Shown piece after piece: positions 31,374 to 39,654 of a stretch of DNA of 42,266 nucleotides (the stretch's first letter is position 1; each line of letters begins with the position of its first letter). The stretch is from the NCBI GenBank assembly GCA_030604405.1, contig JAUVVY010000036.1:1-42266 (forward strand), in the 5' to 3' direction. The notes under the pieces are model-generated. The model saw only the letters and a list, made by a program, of their open reading frames with translations, was not told the DNA's origin and did no database searches. The position numbers were made by a program, and so were the translations under genes. The DNA comes from a bacterium. Lineage in GTDB: Bacteria; Armatimonadota; Zipacnadia; Zipacnadales; UBA11051.

Positions 31374-32720
31374 ATGAGGACTTGGGCAAAGATCGCGGGG
31401 ATGTTGCTGGTGCTGGTCATGCTGACATCCTGCCACGGCACAGGCACCATTCCTGGCGACGGGGCTGAGGACATCCAAACAACCTTCGATGTGGAGTGGG
31501 ATCCGAACACCACGTTTGTGGACGAGGATCAACTCAACCTGGTCAAGGACGCCGACACCGAGAACCACGTGTACACATTCGACGCCGCCGGAGTGCAGCA
31601 AAGCGGCCTGGACCTTTCAGTCGGACGGGTCCTGGTCATCCACGGCGTGGCGCTGCGCACGATTAGCTCGGTGCAGCAAGTCGGCCCGAACCTGGTGTTG
31701 GAGACAGAGTACGCGGCGCTCACCGATGCCATTACTGACGGGACGATCGAGTGGGATTACCGGCCGAGGTTCACCCCTGAATCGGTGACAGAGGCGTCCG
31801 CTGACGTTCAACGGCTCAGGCCAATGCAAGGCGCGGTGTTACCGCAAAAGCAGTTCACATACGGTGGCTACACGTACGACGTGGACATTGAAGCGCTGGG
31901 CGACAAGGTGAAGTTCAAGTTCTCCGTTGAGAAGAGCCTCGCCGGTCCTGCGGGTGCAAAGTTAATCGCCGAGGGCGAGGTTCAGCGCTTCCGCAGCCAG
32001 GGCCGTGTATCTATCAAGGACAAAAAGGTCGAAGAGTTCGCCAATAAGCTGGACAAAATGCAAGGCGAGGCCACTCTCACCGTGGTCGTGGCCGGTTCGG
32101 GGCAAGACTTCATCAACTACAAGCCGGACTTTACCTTGATAAAGCTGCCCTTTATGGTCGGGCCTATCTACATGGAGCTGGCCATAAAGGTCCAGTTCGT
32201 GATCCAGGCAAGTGTGCCGGTAGAGGGTTCGGCGAATCTGAAGATCAAGTTAACGTACGACAGTGACCTGGGCTTTCGCTTAACGGGTGCGGAGCCGGAA
32301 GTGGACGGCGGTCTGCGGTCTCTAGGCTCGACTGACAAGAAGACCGAGGTGGGCGCAGTAATGGCCATCGGAGCAAACTTCGGCGTGGGCTTTCCGCGCG
32401 TTGAACTCAGCATATATGACAGCTTGACTGGCTGGATACAACCCGCATTCCTGCTGGGCGGCAGCTTCACGTTCACACCGCCTTGTGTGGAGGTGAAGGC
32501 CAGCTTCATCGGCGCGGCCGGTGCCGAGGTCGGGACAAAGATCTTCGGCAAAGACTTCAAGTACACTATCTGGAATAAGACCTTGATTAACGAAGAGAAA
32601 GTGCTATTTCGGAGTGCCGAGTGCCCCGATGCGGCCAGTTTGGGGCTGACCGCGCCGGGTGCCATAGAACTTCTAACGGGGGTCGAACAGCCAAACGTTC
32701 TCTATCACCTGGAGCCTTAG
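31374..32720 (+). CDS. Unknown secreted lipoprotein
   Basis: The protein is 448 residues from the ATG at 31374, preceded by AGGGG 10 nt upstream. The N-terminus MRTWAKIAGMLLVLVMLTSC is a lipoprotein signal peptide with LTSC as lipobox, so it is predicted to be anchored in a membrane. The mature part is rich in alternating hydrophobic and polar residues and in Thr, Val and Gly, consistent with beta-sheet. No known domain was recognised. A longer reading from 31335 adds 13 charged residues in front of the signal peptide and is unlikely. No operon partner is visible. Confidence 0.7.
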   Translation: MRTWAKIAGMLLVLVMLTSCHGTGTIPGDGAEDIQTTFDVEWDPNTTFVDEDQLNLVKDADTENHVYTFDAAGVQQSGLDLSVGRVLVIHGVALRTISSVQQVGPNLVLETEYAALTDAITDGTIEWDYRPRFTPESVTEASADVQRLRPMQGAVLPQKQFTYGGYTYDVDIEALGDKVKFKFSVEKSLAGPAGAKLIAEGEVQRFRSQGRVSIKDKKVEEFANKLDKMQGEATLTVVVAGSGQDFINYKPDFTLIKLPFMVGPIYMELAIKVQFVIQASVPVEGSANLKIKLTYDSDLGFRLTGAEPEVDGGLRSLGSTDKKTEVGAVMAIGANFGVGFPRVELSIYDSLTGWIQPAFLLGGSFTFTPPCVEVKASFIGAAGAEVGTKIFGKDFKYTIWNKTLINEEKVLFRSAECPDAASLGLTAPGAIELLTGVEQPNVLYHLEP

Positions 32721-32827
32721 CCGTGCGCTGAGGGCGCCGCCCGGGGCATGTTGACAGCGGCTATGGCGAACGTGCGAATAATCAGCTATTGCGCTGGTCC
32801 TGTGAGGCGCACAGCGTGATGTGTGCG

Positions 32828-33748
32828 CTAATCAGCCAAGACCTGTGTCAAGTCGCCCGGTCGGAGGGTGCCGGGCTGGACGACCCGCACAAAAATGCCC
32901 TCCCGGGGCATTACGCAGTCGCCCAGTTGGCGGCCGATCTCGCAGGGCGACTCGCATTGCTTGCCGATCTGGGTAACTGCACCGACCGCCGAAGCGCCCA
33001 GCAGCAGGTGAGTTCCAATAGGCAACGAGGGCAGCTCCAGGCCCTCGGTGGTGATGTTTTCAGCAAAGTCGCCGGGCCCGACTTCCAGGCCCCGCGCCCG
33101 GACGGTGGCGATGCTCTCATTCGCCAGCAGGCTCACCTGGCGCAGACCGGGCCCGGCATGGGCATCGCCGCGGACGCCCGAATCAGTCTCCAGCGTTATT
33201 TCTTCAACGTTGTGCTTCCTGGTGCCCCTTTGCTCGCTGAGCGAAACAGCCACCACCCGACCAACGCCATCAGCTTGCCAGCAGCCGCTGCGACCGCCCA
33301 CCTTAGTCAGCAGCCGGACGTGTCGTATCTCCGCCGCGCGATCCATGCCTTTGCACATATCATACACAGTCAAGGCAGCAACGCTTGCCGCAGTCAGCGC
33401 CTCCATCTCCACCCCGGTCCTGGCGACAGCCGTAGCGACAGCCTGGATGCAGACGCGCCCCAGGGACGGGATCGGTGTGAGGTTGACCTCGACATGGGTC
33501 AAGGACACGCTGTGACACAGAGGCAGCAGTTGCGGAGTTTGCTTGGCCGCCATGATGCCGGCCAGCCGGGCGGTCGCTGTCACGTCGCCTTTGGGGAGTT
33601 GGCCGCTGAGGATGCGCTCGATGGTGTCTGGCGCGAGCCTCACCTCGGCGGCCGCCGTCGCACGCCGCTGGCTTGGCTCTTTGTTGGTAACATCAACCAT
33701 GCGTATGTCTGCGGCTGATGTTGGCTGCTCGGAATCTGTGTCCGACAT
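32828..33748 (-). CDS. moaC: MoaC-MOSC fusion protein, molybdenum cofactor synthesis
   Basis: The 306-residue protein joins MoaC, which makes cyclic pyranopterin monophosphate from the MoaA product, to a MOSC domain, a fold associated with sulfur and Moco handling. MoaC motifs are KGDV (about 53-56), LPLCHS (76-80), GVEMEALTAASVAAL (112-126), MCK (131-133) and KVGGRSG (149-155). The MOSC part begins near residue 160 and has GVRGDAHAG and FAENITTEGLEL. The start at 33748 has GAAGG 8 nt upstream; a reading to 34021 runs through the upstream hairpin element and is rejected. It is the last gene of the Moco operon. MoaC-MOSC fusions are known elsewhere. Confidence 0.92.
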   Translation of the reverse strand: MSDTDSEQPTSAADIRMVDVTNKEPSQRRATAAAEVRLAPDTIERILSGQLPKGDVTATARLAGIMAAKQTPQLLPLCHSVSLTHVEVNLTPIPSLGRVCIQAVATAVARTGVEMEALTAASVAALTVYDMCKGMDRAAEIRHVRLLTKVGGRSGCWQADGVGRVVAVSLSEQRGTRKHNVEEITLETDSGVRGDAHAGPGLRQVSLLANESIATVRARGLEVGPGDFAENITTEGLELPSLPIGTHLLLGASAVGAVTQIGKQCESPCEIGRQLGDCVMPREGIFVRVVQPGTLRPGDLTQVLAD

Positions 33749-33768
33749 GATGTACCTTCTCCCATCGT

Positions 33769-34098
33769 GTGGGGCTGGAACAGTGGTTATGCGAATCTTG
33801 CGGCGATTCGGGTCTGAGTATGAAGAGATGGAACCGGTGTGACCTACGTGTACGAAAGGAGGGGCCGCGTCGAGTTGCGGTCGTCGCAGACGACCGCAAG
33901 GAGCCCGGCCCGCGCAGGACGCTATCCTGGCGAGGTCTCCACACCCAAACGGCCAACGACAACAGCTGGGCTGGCCTTGTGAGCTTTGCTCTGCAAAGCT
34001 CCCTGTGACAGGCCCCTCCATTACGACTTGCGGCTACAAGCCATCACCCCGCAAGCAGAAGTACCCAAGATCTACACAACCACAGTAGCAGCCTGACC
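33769..34098. repeat. Complete ~330-bp inverted-repeat hairpin element, copy C
   Basis: The ends (33769-33797 and 34070-34098) are inverted repeats agreeing at 20 of 29 positions and related to those of copy B (28578-28906), whose length is almost identical. It contains two GGAGGGGCC modules facing each other: plus at 33858-33911 with a perfect 10-bp inner stem (33876-33885 with 33889-33898), and minus at 33973-34019 with a perfect 9-bp inner stem (33981-33989 with 33993-34001). Inner-stem sequences are unrelated to those of copies A and B. It fills the gap between moaA and moaC in the Moco operon and would be transcribed. Confidence 0.7.
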
Positions 34099-34113
34099 GA
34101 CGCGACAAGGCCA

Positions 34114-35121
34114 CTAGCCGCCGACACGACACATGGCGGGGCCGCCAGTCCACTGTCCGGTCAGGTGCGCTCCCTGCGCCGGTTTCGCGGCCACTGCCTC
34201 TCGCAGTGCCTCGGCGATAGCGGGCCCGGGCCGCGGCGCTGCCAAAGCCGGCCGCAGATCAATCTCCGTATTGTCGGTAAGACACGGGCGGAGCGTGCCA
34301 TCGGAGGTCAGTCTGAGCCGGTTGCACGAGGGGCAGGGCGGATTCGTCAGCGACGAGATGATGCCAACCGTTCCGCGGCCCAGGCGCCATACTTGAGCCG
34401 GCCCCGGGCCTGGTCTATCCTCCCGGTGCAAGCGGTCTGTCCGAAGCTGCCGGAGCACTTCTGCCGCAGGATAAAAGAGAGGGCCCGCCTGCGATGCCGC
34501 AGGACCGGCCGGCAGCACTTCGATGAAGCGCACGTGCAGCGCCCGGTCTCGGGCTAACTCAGCAAACTGGACTATTTCGCAGTCATTGTACCCGCGCACC
34601 AGAACGACGTTGATCTTAGTGGTGTCGGGCTGGAAGCCCGACCCACGCTGGGCAGAGATCGGCCGCAAGCTTGCGCTCTGCGCGCTCTCTATTCCCGCCC
34701 ATACACGCTCGAGGCTGCCGCCTCCGGTCAGCGAGCAATATGTCTCGGCATCCAGGCTGTCGAGGCTGATATTCACGCGCTGCAGGCCGGCGCAGGCCAG
34801 TTCGGCAGCACGCTCAGCCAACAACTGGCCGTTAGTAGTCATAGACAGGTCGTCAATCTCCGGTATGGCACTCAGCTTCCGTACCAGCATCTCCAGACCG
34901 GCGCGCATCAGCGGCTCACCGCCGGTCAGGCGTACGTGACTGACGCCCAGCTCACCGGCCACGCGGGCCACGGTTGCGATCTCGTCGCAACTCAATTCTT
35001 CGCACGGGGTTTCGCTTCGCGGGCAGTCTGACGGCCGGCAGTATATGCAGTGCAGGTTGCACTTGCTGGTAACCGAAATCCGCAGATAATCTATTCGCCG
35101 TCCGAAGCGATCAATCAGCAT
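34114..35121 (-). CDS. moaA: GTP 3',8-cyclase, radical SAM enzyme of Moco synthesis
   Basis: MoaA converts GTP to 3',8-cH2GTP, the first step of molybdopterin synthesis. The radical-SAM cluster cysteines are Cys21, Cys25 and Cys28 (SKCNLHCIYC), the C-terminal cluster set is seen in PPCPSCNRLRL and LRPCL, and the protein ends in the double glycine needed for activity. At 335 residues it is normal length, but residues about 156-168 (SAQRGSGFQPDTT) are extra relative to the family and are encoded by a palindromic repeat at 34624-34642. The start codon overlaps the mogA stop as TAATG. Confidence 0.95.
   Translation of the reverse strand: MLIDRFGRRIDYLRISVTSKCNLHCIYCRPSDCPRSETPCEELSCDEIATVARVAGELGVSHVRLTGGEPLMRAGLEMLVRKLSAIPEIDDLSMTTNGQLLAERAAELACAGLQRVNISLDSLDAETYCSLTGGGSLERVWAGIESAQSASLRPISAQRGSGFQPDTTKINVVLVRGYNDCEIVQFAELARDRALHVRFIEVLPAGPAASQAGPLFYPAAEVLRQLRTDRLHREDRPGPGPAQVWRLGRGTVGIISSLTNPPCPSCNRLRLTSDGTLRPCLTDNTEIDLRPALAAPRPGPAIAEALREAVAAKPAQGAHLTGQWTGGPAMCRVGG
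34624..34642. repeat. Palindromic repeat inserted in frame within moaA
   Basis: GTCGGGCT (34624-34631) pairs perfectly with AGCCCGAC (34635-34642) around a GGA loop. The same palindrome, in the opposite orientation, lies between hyfD and hyfB at 19876-19894. In moaA it encodes the GSGFQPD segment, placed between LRPI and KINVV, which are adjacent in typical MoaA proteins. The reading frame stays open. Confidence 0.75.
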
Positions 35122-35651
35122 TAAGGTTGCGAACTCCTTCTATTATCAGCCGGGTGCGCGGTGTGGCCGTGGAGCAGTTCAACCGCATGTGCCAGCGCCG
35201 GCGCGAGCACCTGGAACTGTTGCTCGACCGCGCGCGGGCTTCCGGGCAGATTCACGACCAGCGTGCTGCCGATAACGCCCGCTACTGCTCGCGACAGCAT
35301 TGCATGTGGCGTGTGGGCCAGGCCGGCTGCGCGCAGTGTCTCTGCTATGCCCGGCACTTGACGCTCGATGACATCCAGCGTGGCCTCGGGCGTTACATCT
35401 CGCGGTCCCAGGCCGGTGCCGCCACAGGTAAGAAGAATATCCGCTTTGGCGGCACGCCGCCGCAGCCATCCGGCGATCTCGGCCCGCTCATCCCCTACTG
35501 TTTCCGCAGCCACTACGACCATGCCTTCCGCCGCGACCAATTTCGCCAGCGTCGGGCCGCTGACATCTTCTTTGTCGCCACGGGCCGCCGAATCGCTGAC
35601 GGTAAGTATTGCCACACGTACCGGGCTGTCGGCCGGGGTGCTATTGCTCAT
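35121..35651 (-). CDS. mogA: Molybdopterin adenylyltransferase, MogA/MoaB family
   Basis: MogA adenylates molybdopterin before metal insertion. The 176-residue protein has AILTVSDSAARG at the start and the family's nucleotide and pterin loop LLTCGGTGLGPRDVTPEA in the middle, followed by VVNLPGSPRAVEQ. The last 12 or so residues are an unconserved tail. The stop overlaps the moaA start by one base, and the start lies within the end of the MoeA-PBP gene (11-nt overlap), so the three are translationally coupled. It could equally be called MoaB; the two are not separable by eye. Confidence 0.92.
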   Translation of the reverse strand: MSNSTPADSPVRVAILTVSDSAARGDKEDVSGPTLAKLVAAEGMVVVAAETVGDERAEIAGWLRRRAAKADILLTCGGTGLGPRDVTPEATLDVIERQVPGIAETLRAAGLAHTPHAMLSRAVAGVIGSTLVVNLPGSPRAVEQQFQVLAPALAHAVELLHGHTAHPADNRRSSQP

Positions 35652-37563
35652 GGACAGCCTCCCCGGTGCTGCGGAGCGAATAGCCGCCTAGCTGCGTCAC
35701 TTCACTTTGAAAACTCGGGTCGCGCAGGAGCTGGAGCACGGCCGCCACTTTGTCCAGGTCCAGAAACACTTTCGGAATAGCCAAATCGTAGCGCTCTTCG
35801 GTCACGGGGACGAAGTCCAAGCCGAAGACCCGCGCTGCGGCCAGGATGCCCAGACCCGCGTCGGCACTTCCCTGTCTGATGGCCTCCGCAACCATCGTAT
35901 GAGTGTAGGCCTCCCGTTCGTACCCGCGCACCGCCTGGGGCTGGATGCTGCGCTGCTGAAGCAGGAAGTCCAGCAGTACCCGCGTGCCGGAGCCGGGCTG
36001 TCGGTTAATCAAGGTCACGTCATCGCGGGCCACGTCGCCGACGTCGCTTATGGCCTTTGGATTGCCAGGGCTGACCAGAAGCCCCACTTGCCGGAAGGTC
36101 AAGTTGACAAGTATCAGGGGCAGCTCCCGCAGCCAGCGTTGAATGTAGGCGATGTTGTACTGTTGGGTTGCGGGGTCGAGCAGATGCGTGCCGGCCATAA
36201 ACCCTTCTCCCCGGCCCAGCGCTGCCAGCCCCTCGGCGCTGCCCGTGCTCAGAGAGAGCAAGGCCAGTGGCGGTCGGCGCTGCGCCAATCGCTCTGCAAG
36301 CACCGCCAGCGCCAGATCGTGGCTGCCTATGGTCACGATGCTGCGCTGGATCTCCTCGAGTGAGACCAGCAGTTCCACGTCCGCCTCGCTTCCCGCATCG
36401 AGGCCTTCGCTGCCAGCCTCGATAGCCAGCAGCCCGTGCGCCCTCGCCAGGGAGGTAATTGACCCACTTGCGCGCGGCAGCGGCACAGCGATCGGCTTCT
36501 CATCGCCGCCGCTATCGCACAAGGCGACCCGGATCACTTCCCGCATCCCGGCACTGGATGGCAGCTTCCGTTGCACGCGCGCCTGCACCCGCGGCCGCTC
36601 CGGTACCGCAACTCCGAGCAGGTGACAGATCAACGGCCGGGCGTAGTTGTCCAGGGCGATCCACGCGGCTACGCAATAGCCCGGCAGGCCGATTACGGGC
36701 GTATCCGCTATCCATCCCAGGGCCAGCGGCTTGCCCGGCATCATCCGCACACCGTGAACCAGCAACTCCCCAAGCTCGGAGATCACATGCGGCACGAAAT
36801 CTTCCCTGCCAGCCGAGGAGCCGGCAATAACGGCGACCAGATCGCTGTCCTCAGTCGCCCCCACAATCGCGTCGGCCAGCGCGTCTGGCTGATCCTCAAC
36901 CGGCGCGAGCAATTGCGGCTCTGCACCCCACTCAGTAAGCGCCGCCGCCAGCATCGGGCCGTTATACTCGACGAACTGTCCGTCACCGGGTTCATCTCCG
37001 GCCGGCACACATTCTGTTCCGGTAGGTATCAGCGTCACTACAGGCCTGCGCCGGACCGGCACCGACCAAACCTGCGCTGCCAGCAGCAACCCGATGTGCT
37101 GTGGGCCGATCCATTCGCCGGAGGTGACCAGCAATTCGCCGGCTGTGACCTCCTCACCCACCAGCCGCACGTGCTGCCCCGGCCACGCAGCCGCCAGCAC
37201 CGTGATACTTCCCTGCTCTTCATGCACGTCCTCGATCTTATAGACCGCATCTTTTCCCTCGGGCAAAGCATCCCCGGTATCTGCCGGCTCGGCCTCCTGT
37301 GGAACGCACAGTGATACAGGCTGGGCTTCCGAGGCGCCGAAAGTCAGCGCCGACACCACCGCGTAGCCATCCATTGCCGCCGCTGGAAAAGTGGGAGCCG
37401 AGGTGCAAGCATATATCGGCGCGGCGGTCACCCGGCCCGATGCCTGAGTCGTCGGGATGCTTTCAGCGGGCAGCACCGGCAGCTCACCAGCACGGCTCAG
37501 CAGCATCTCCAGGGCCTGCTCGGCGCCTGTCATCTTCAGATATACTCGTCGGTCAGCCGACAT
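35641..37563 (-). CDS. MoeA fused to a periplasmic-binding-protein-like domain
   Basis: The 640-residue protein joins a MoeA domain (about residues 1-400), which inserts metal into adenylated molybdopterin, to a substrate-binding-like domain (about 415-630; PF12727, COG1910 type). MoeA features include SIPTTQASGRVTAAPIYA, AMDGYAVVSA and the SSAGREDF loop. The second domain has INRQPGSGTRVLLD, the anion-binding type segment of this family. There is no signal peptide, so the binding domain acts inside the cell and may sense or deliver molybdate or tungstate. The start at the ATG in MSADRRVYLK fits the family N-terminus. A separate plain MoeA is encoded immediately upstream in the transcript (37574-38812). 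Confidence 0.9.
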   Translation of the reverse strand: MSADRRVYLKMTGAEQALEMLLSRAGELPVLPAESIPTTQASGRVTAAPIYACTSAPTFPAAAMDGYAVVSALTFGASEAQPVSLCVPQEAEPADTGDALPEGKDAVYKIEDVHEEQGSITVLAAAWPGQHVRLVGEEVTAGELLVTSGEWIGPQHIGLLLAAQVWSVPVRRRPVVTLIPTGTECVPAGDEPGDGQFVEYNGPMLAAALTEWGAEPQLLAPVEDQPDALADAIVGATEDSDLVAVIAGSSAGREDFVPHVISELGELLVHGVRMMPGKPLALGWIADTPVIGLPGYCVAAWIALDNYARPLICHLLGVAVPERPRVQARVQRKLPSSAGMREVIRVALCDSGGDEKPIAVPLPRASGSITSLARAHGLLAIEAGSEGLDAGSEADVELLVSLEEIQRSIVTIGSHDLALAVLAERLAQRRPPLALLSLSTGSAEGLAALGRGEGFMAGTHLLDPATQQYNIAYIQRWLRELPLILVNLTFRQVGLLVSPGNPKAISDVGDVARDDVTLINRQPGSGTRVLLDFLLQQRSIQPQAVRGYEREAYTHTMVAEAIRQGSADAGLGILAAARVFGLDFVPVTEERYDLAIPKVFLDLDKVAAVLQLLRDPSFQSEVTQLGGYSLRSTGEAVHEQ

Positions 37564-37573
37564 TTCCCGCCAT

Positions 37574-38812
37574 TCAACTCCATAGAATTACGTTGACCAG
37601 TTCTCCCTGGTCCATTCCCTCTGTTCCTGCCGGGATCTCGACCAGTCCGTCAGCATCCGCCAGACACGAGATGGATGCCGACTTGCCGAAAAGCGGCTCG
37701 GCAAGCCACTGCTCATCCTCGCAGCTCAGACGCGCCCGCACGTACTCAGTAAGCCCGGGCTCTGACGGTACAGTACGGGTTATTCGCGCAGAAAGCCACG
37801 CCTCACGCGGCTCAGTTCCGCTCAGCCACGCCACGACCGGACGCACCAGGCGGTGGAACACAACCAGCGCCGAAACCGGATGTCCCGGCAAGCCGAAAGC
37901 CAGTTTGCCCTGGGCGGAGGCGATGATCGTGGGCTTGCCCGGCCGTAGAGCAATGCCATTGACGAACACACCCGGCGAGCACAGCCGCTGAAGCACCTCC
38001 AGCGTCATATCTCGCGCTCCCAGCGAACTGCCCCCCGAGATGATCAACAGGTCACAGTCGTTCAGAGCTTCTTTAGCCGCTTCGTACAGCGCCTCGGGTT
38101 CATCATGCACTATTCCCAGCACTACCGGCTCGCCGCCGCTCTGCCCACACAGCGCAGCCAAGCCGTGAGCATTGGCATCCCGGGTCTGCGCGGGACCCGG
38201 CTCGGACTCGGCCGCGACTATCTCATCGCCGGTACTGACTAGCGCCACTCGCGGCCGGCGGTAAACCTCGACTTCCATCCTCCCCAGCGCGGCGAGCAGA
38301 CAAATATGGGCGCTGGTCAACAGCGTCCCGGTAGCGAGCGCCTCGGTCCCATCCGCCATATCCTCGCCAACCTGCTGGACGTGCTGCCCCGGGGCTACCG
38401 GTCGGAAGGCCTGGACGGTGTCGTCGCCCATCAATTCGGCGTATTCGAGCATTACTACCGCATCAGCGCCGGCCGGCAGCATCCCGCCTGTGGGAATCTC
38501 CGCCGCCTCGCCGGCTTGTAACACAAAGTCTGGCGCTTGCCCTATATGTATGCAACCGACAAGCCGCAGCATCACCGGTGAGGCTGCCGAGGCGCTGAAG
38601 GTATTGCTCGCCCGCACCGCATAGCCATCCATCGTTGAGCGCGGAAAGTGGGGCAGCGGCACATCTGCCCGCACTGGTGACGCCAGCACGCGTCCAAGCG
38701 CCTGCTGCAGCGGCACAAGCTCCTTCTCAGTCCGCCGGCCCTCAAGCTGCTGCCGGCACAGCTCCAGTGCCTCGTCTAAAGATGTCAGGTCGCGGAAGGT
38801 ATCCTTGGCCAT
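37574..38812 (-). CDS. moeA: Molybdopterin molybdenumtransferase MoeA
   Basis: MoeA inserts molybdate, or in relatives tungstate, into molybdopterin-AMP. At 412 residues it has the standard length and order of domains. Visible motifs are STMDGYAVRA, GDEIVAAESEPG, ISGGSSLGARD, LRPGKPTI and FGLPGHPVSALV. It is the first gene of the Moco operon, starting divergently from mobA across a 128-bp gap, and ends 10 nt before the MoeA-PBP gene. Two MoeA proteins in one operon could reflect separate handling of Mo and W, but the sequence does not prove this. Confidence 0.94.
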   Translation of the reverse strand: MAKDTFRDLTSLDEALELCRQQLEGRRTEKELVPLQQALGRVLASPVRADVPLPHFPRSTMDGYAVRASNTFSASAASPVMLRLVGCIHIGQAPDFVLQAGEAAEIPTGGMLPAGADAVVMLEYAELMGDDTVQAFRPVAPGQHVQQVGEDMADGTEALATGTLLTSAHICLLAALGRMEVEVYRRPRVALVSTGDEIVAAESEPGPAQTRDANAHGLAALCGQSGGEPVVLGIVHDEPEALYEAAKEALNDCDLLIISGGSSLGARDMTLEVLQRLCSPGVFVNGIALRPGKPTIIASAQGKLAFGLPGHPVSALVVFHRLVRPVVAWLSGTEPREAWLSARITRTVPSEPGLTEYVRARLSCEDEQWLAEPLFGKSASISCLADADGLVEIPAGTEGMDQGELVNVILWS

Positions 38813-38940
38813 GGCAGTCTCATTTCGCCCCTGAGAGGGAAGATACCTCCGCCAGAGTCGTTTCGCCCGCAGGTCTTGACCGCGGGGGCAAAGAATGGTT
38901 CACGTAGTATCAAGCCGGTGACCGAGAGGCAGAAAGCTCG

Positions 38941-39600
38941 ATGAGCGCAAAGCACGTTATCGGCATGGTGCTGGCGGGCGGAGCAGGGCGGCGACTCAGC
39001 AGCGACAAGGGCCGGCGTCTGGTCGGCGGAGTTGCGATAATAGACCGCGTCCTGGCAGCGCTGATCCCGGTCACAGATGAGACGATTGTCGTCGGAAGTG
39101 CGTTGGCGCTGGAGGATGTGCGCGTGGTGGCCGATGACCAGCCCGGGGCCGGACCTCTGGCGGCCATCTGCACCGGCATGAAAGCCGCCCCTGCTGACGT
39201 TTATCTGGTCGTAGCCTGCGACATGCCCTTTATCACCAGCGACCTGCTGCGGCATTTGCTTGTTGCCGGCGACGGATTTGATGCTGTCGTACCAGTGGTC
39301 GGCGGGCGAGATCAGCCGCTGTGCGCTGCCTATGGCCGTAGCTGCTTGCCTGCGATTATCGAGGCGCTGGCGGCTGGCGAGAGTAGGGTCGCCAGTTTTT
39401 TCTCAAAGATGCGCCTGTGCAGGCTGCCCGAAGAGGAATTGGCCCAGTTCGGCTCGCCTGAGGTCTTGTTTTTCAACGTCAATACACCTGAGGAGCTTTC
39501 GCTGGCGCAGCAGATGGCTGCGCAAAGCGAAGACCTCGGTCGCCGTGATGCCACCTTCCCCCTCTCCCCCCGGGAGAGGGGGCCAGGGGGTGAGGGTTGA
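38941..39600 (+). CDS. mobA: Molybdenum cofactor guanylyltransferase MobA
   Basis: MobA adds GMP to Moco, giving the bis-guanine dinucleotide form used by formate dehydrogenase. The 219-residue protein begins with the nucleotide-binding MVLAGGAGRRLSSDKG and has ACDMPF, the Mg-binding aspartate region, near residue 103. The family's usual Arg-Met-Gly is replaced by RRLSSDKG, a modest deviation. The C-terminal stretch PLSPRERGPGGEG is encoded by a palindromic repeat (39558-39582) and is not part of the enzyme fold. It is followed by fdhD in the same direction. Confidence 0.9.
   Translation: MSAKHVIGMVLAGGAGRRLSSDKGRRLVGGVAIIDRVLAALIPVTDETIVVGSALALEDVRVVADDQPGAGPLAAICTGMKAAPADVYLVVACDMPFITSDLLRHLLVAGDGFDAVVPVVGGRDQPLCAAYGRSCLPAIIEALAAGESRVASFFSKMRLCRLPEEELAQFGSPEVLFFNVNTPEELSLAQQMAAQSEDLGRRDATFPLSPRERGPGGEG
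39558..39582. repeat. Palindromic repeat forming the 3' end of mobA
   Basis: An 11-bp perfect stem (39558-39568 with 39572-39582) with a CCC loop is followed by a G-rich stretch and the mobA stop codon. Sequences of the CCCTCTCCC...GGGAGAGGG type are common dispersed repeats in bacteria. No T-tract follows, so a terminator role is unlikely. Here it supplies the last coding residues of mobA. Confidence 0.7.
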
Positions 39601-39654
39601 TCCCCAGAGTGCTCTGCGATCATGCTAGCGTCAGTAGAGACTGGTGGTGAATAG

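Noticed and set aside
33749-34021. N-terminal extension of the MoaC-MOSC reading frame
   Set aside because: It translates the hairpin element. The internal ATG at 33748 has a good ribosome-binding site and the family N-terminus.
33769-34098. Moco riboswitch upstream of moaC
   Set aside because: The position is suggestive, but related copies lie after cooC and between convergent genes, and no Moco riboswitch consensus could be recognised by eye.
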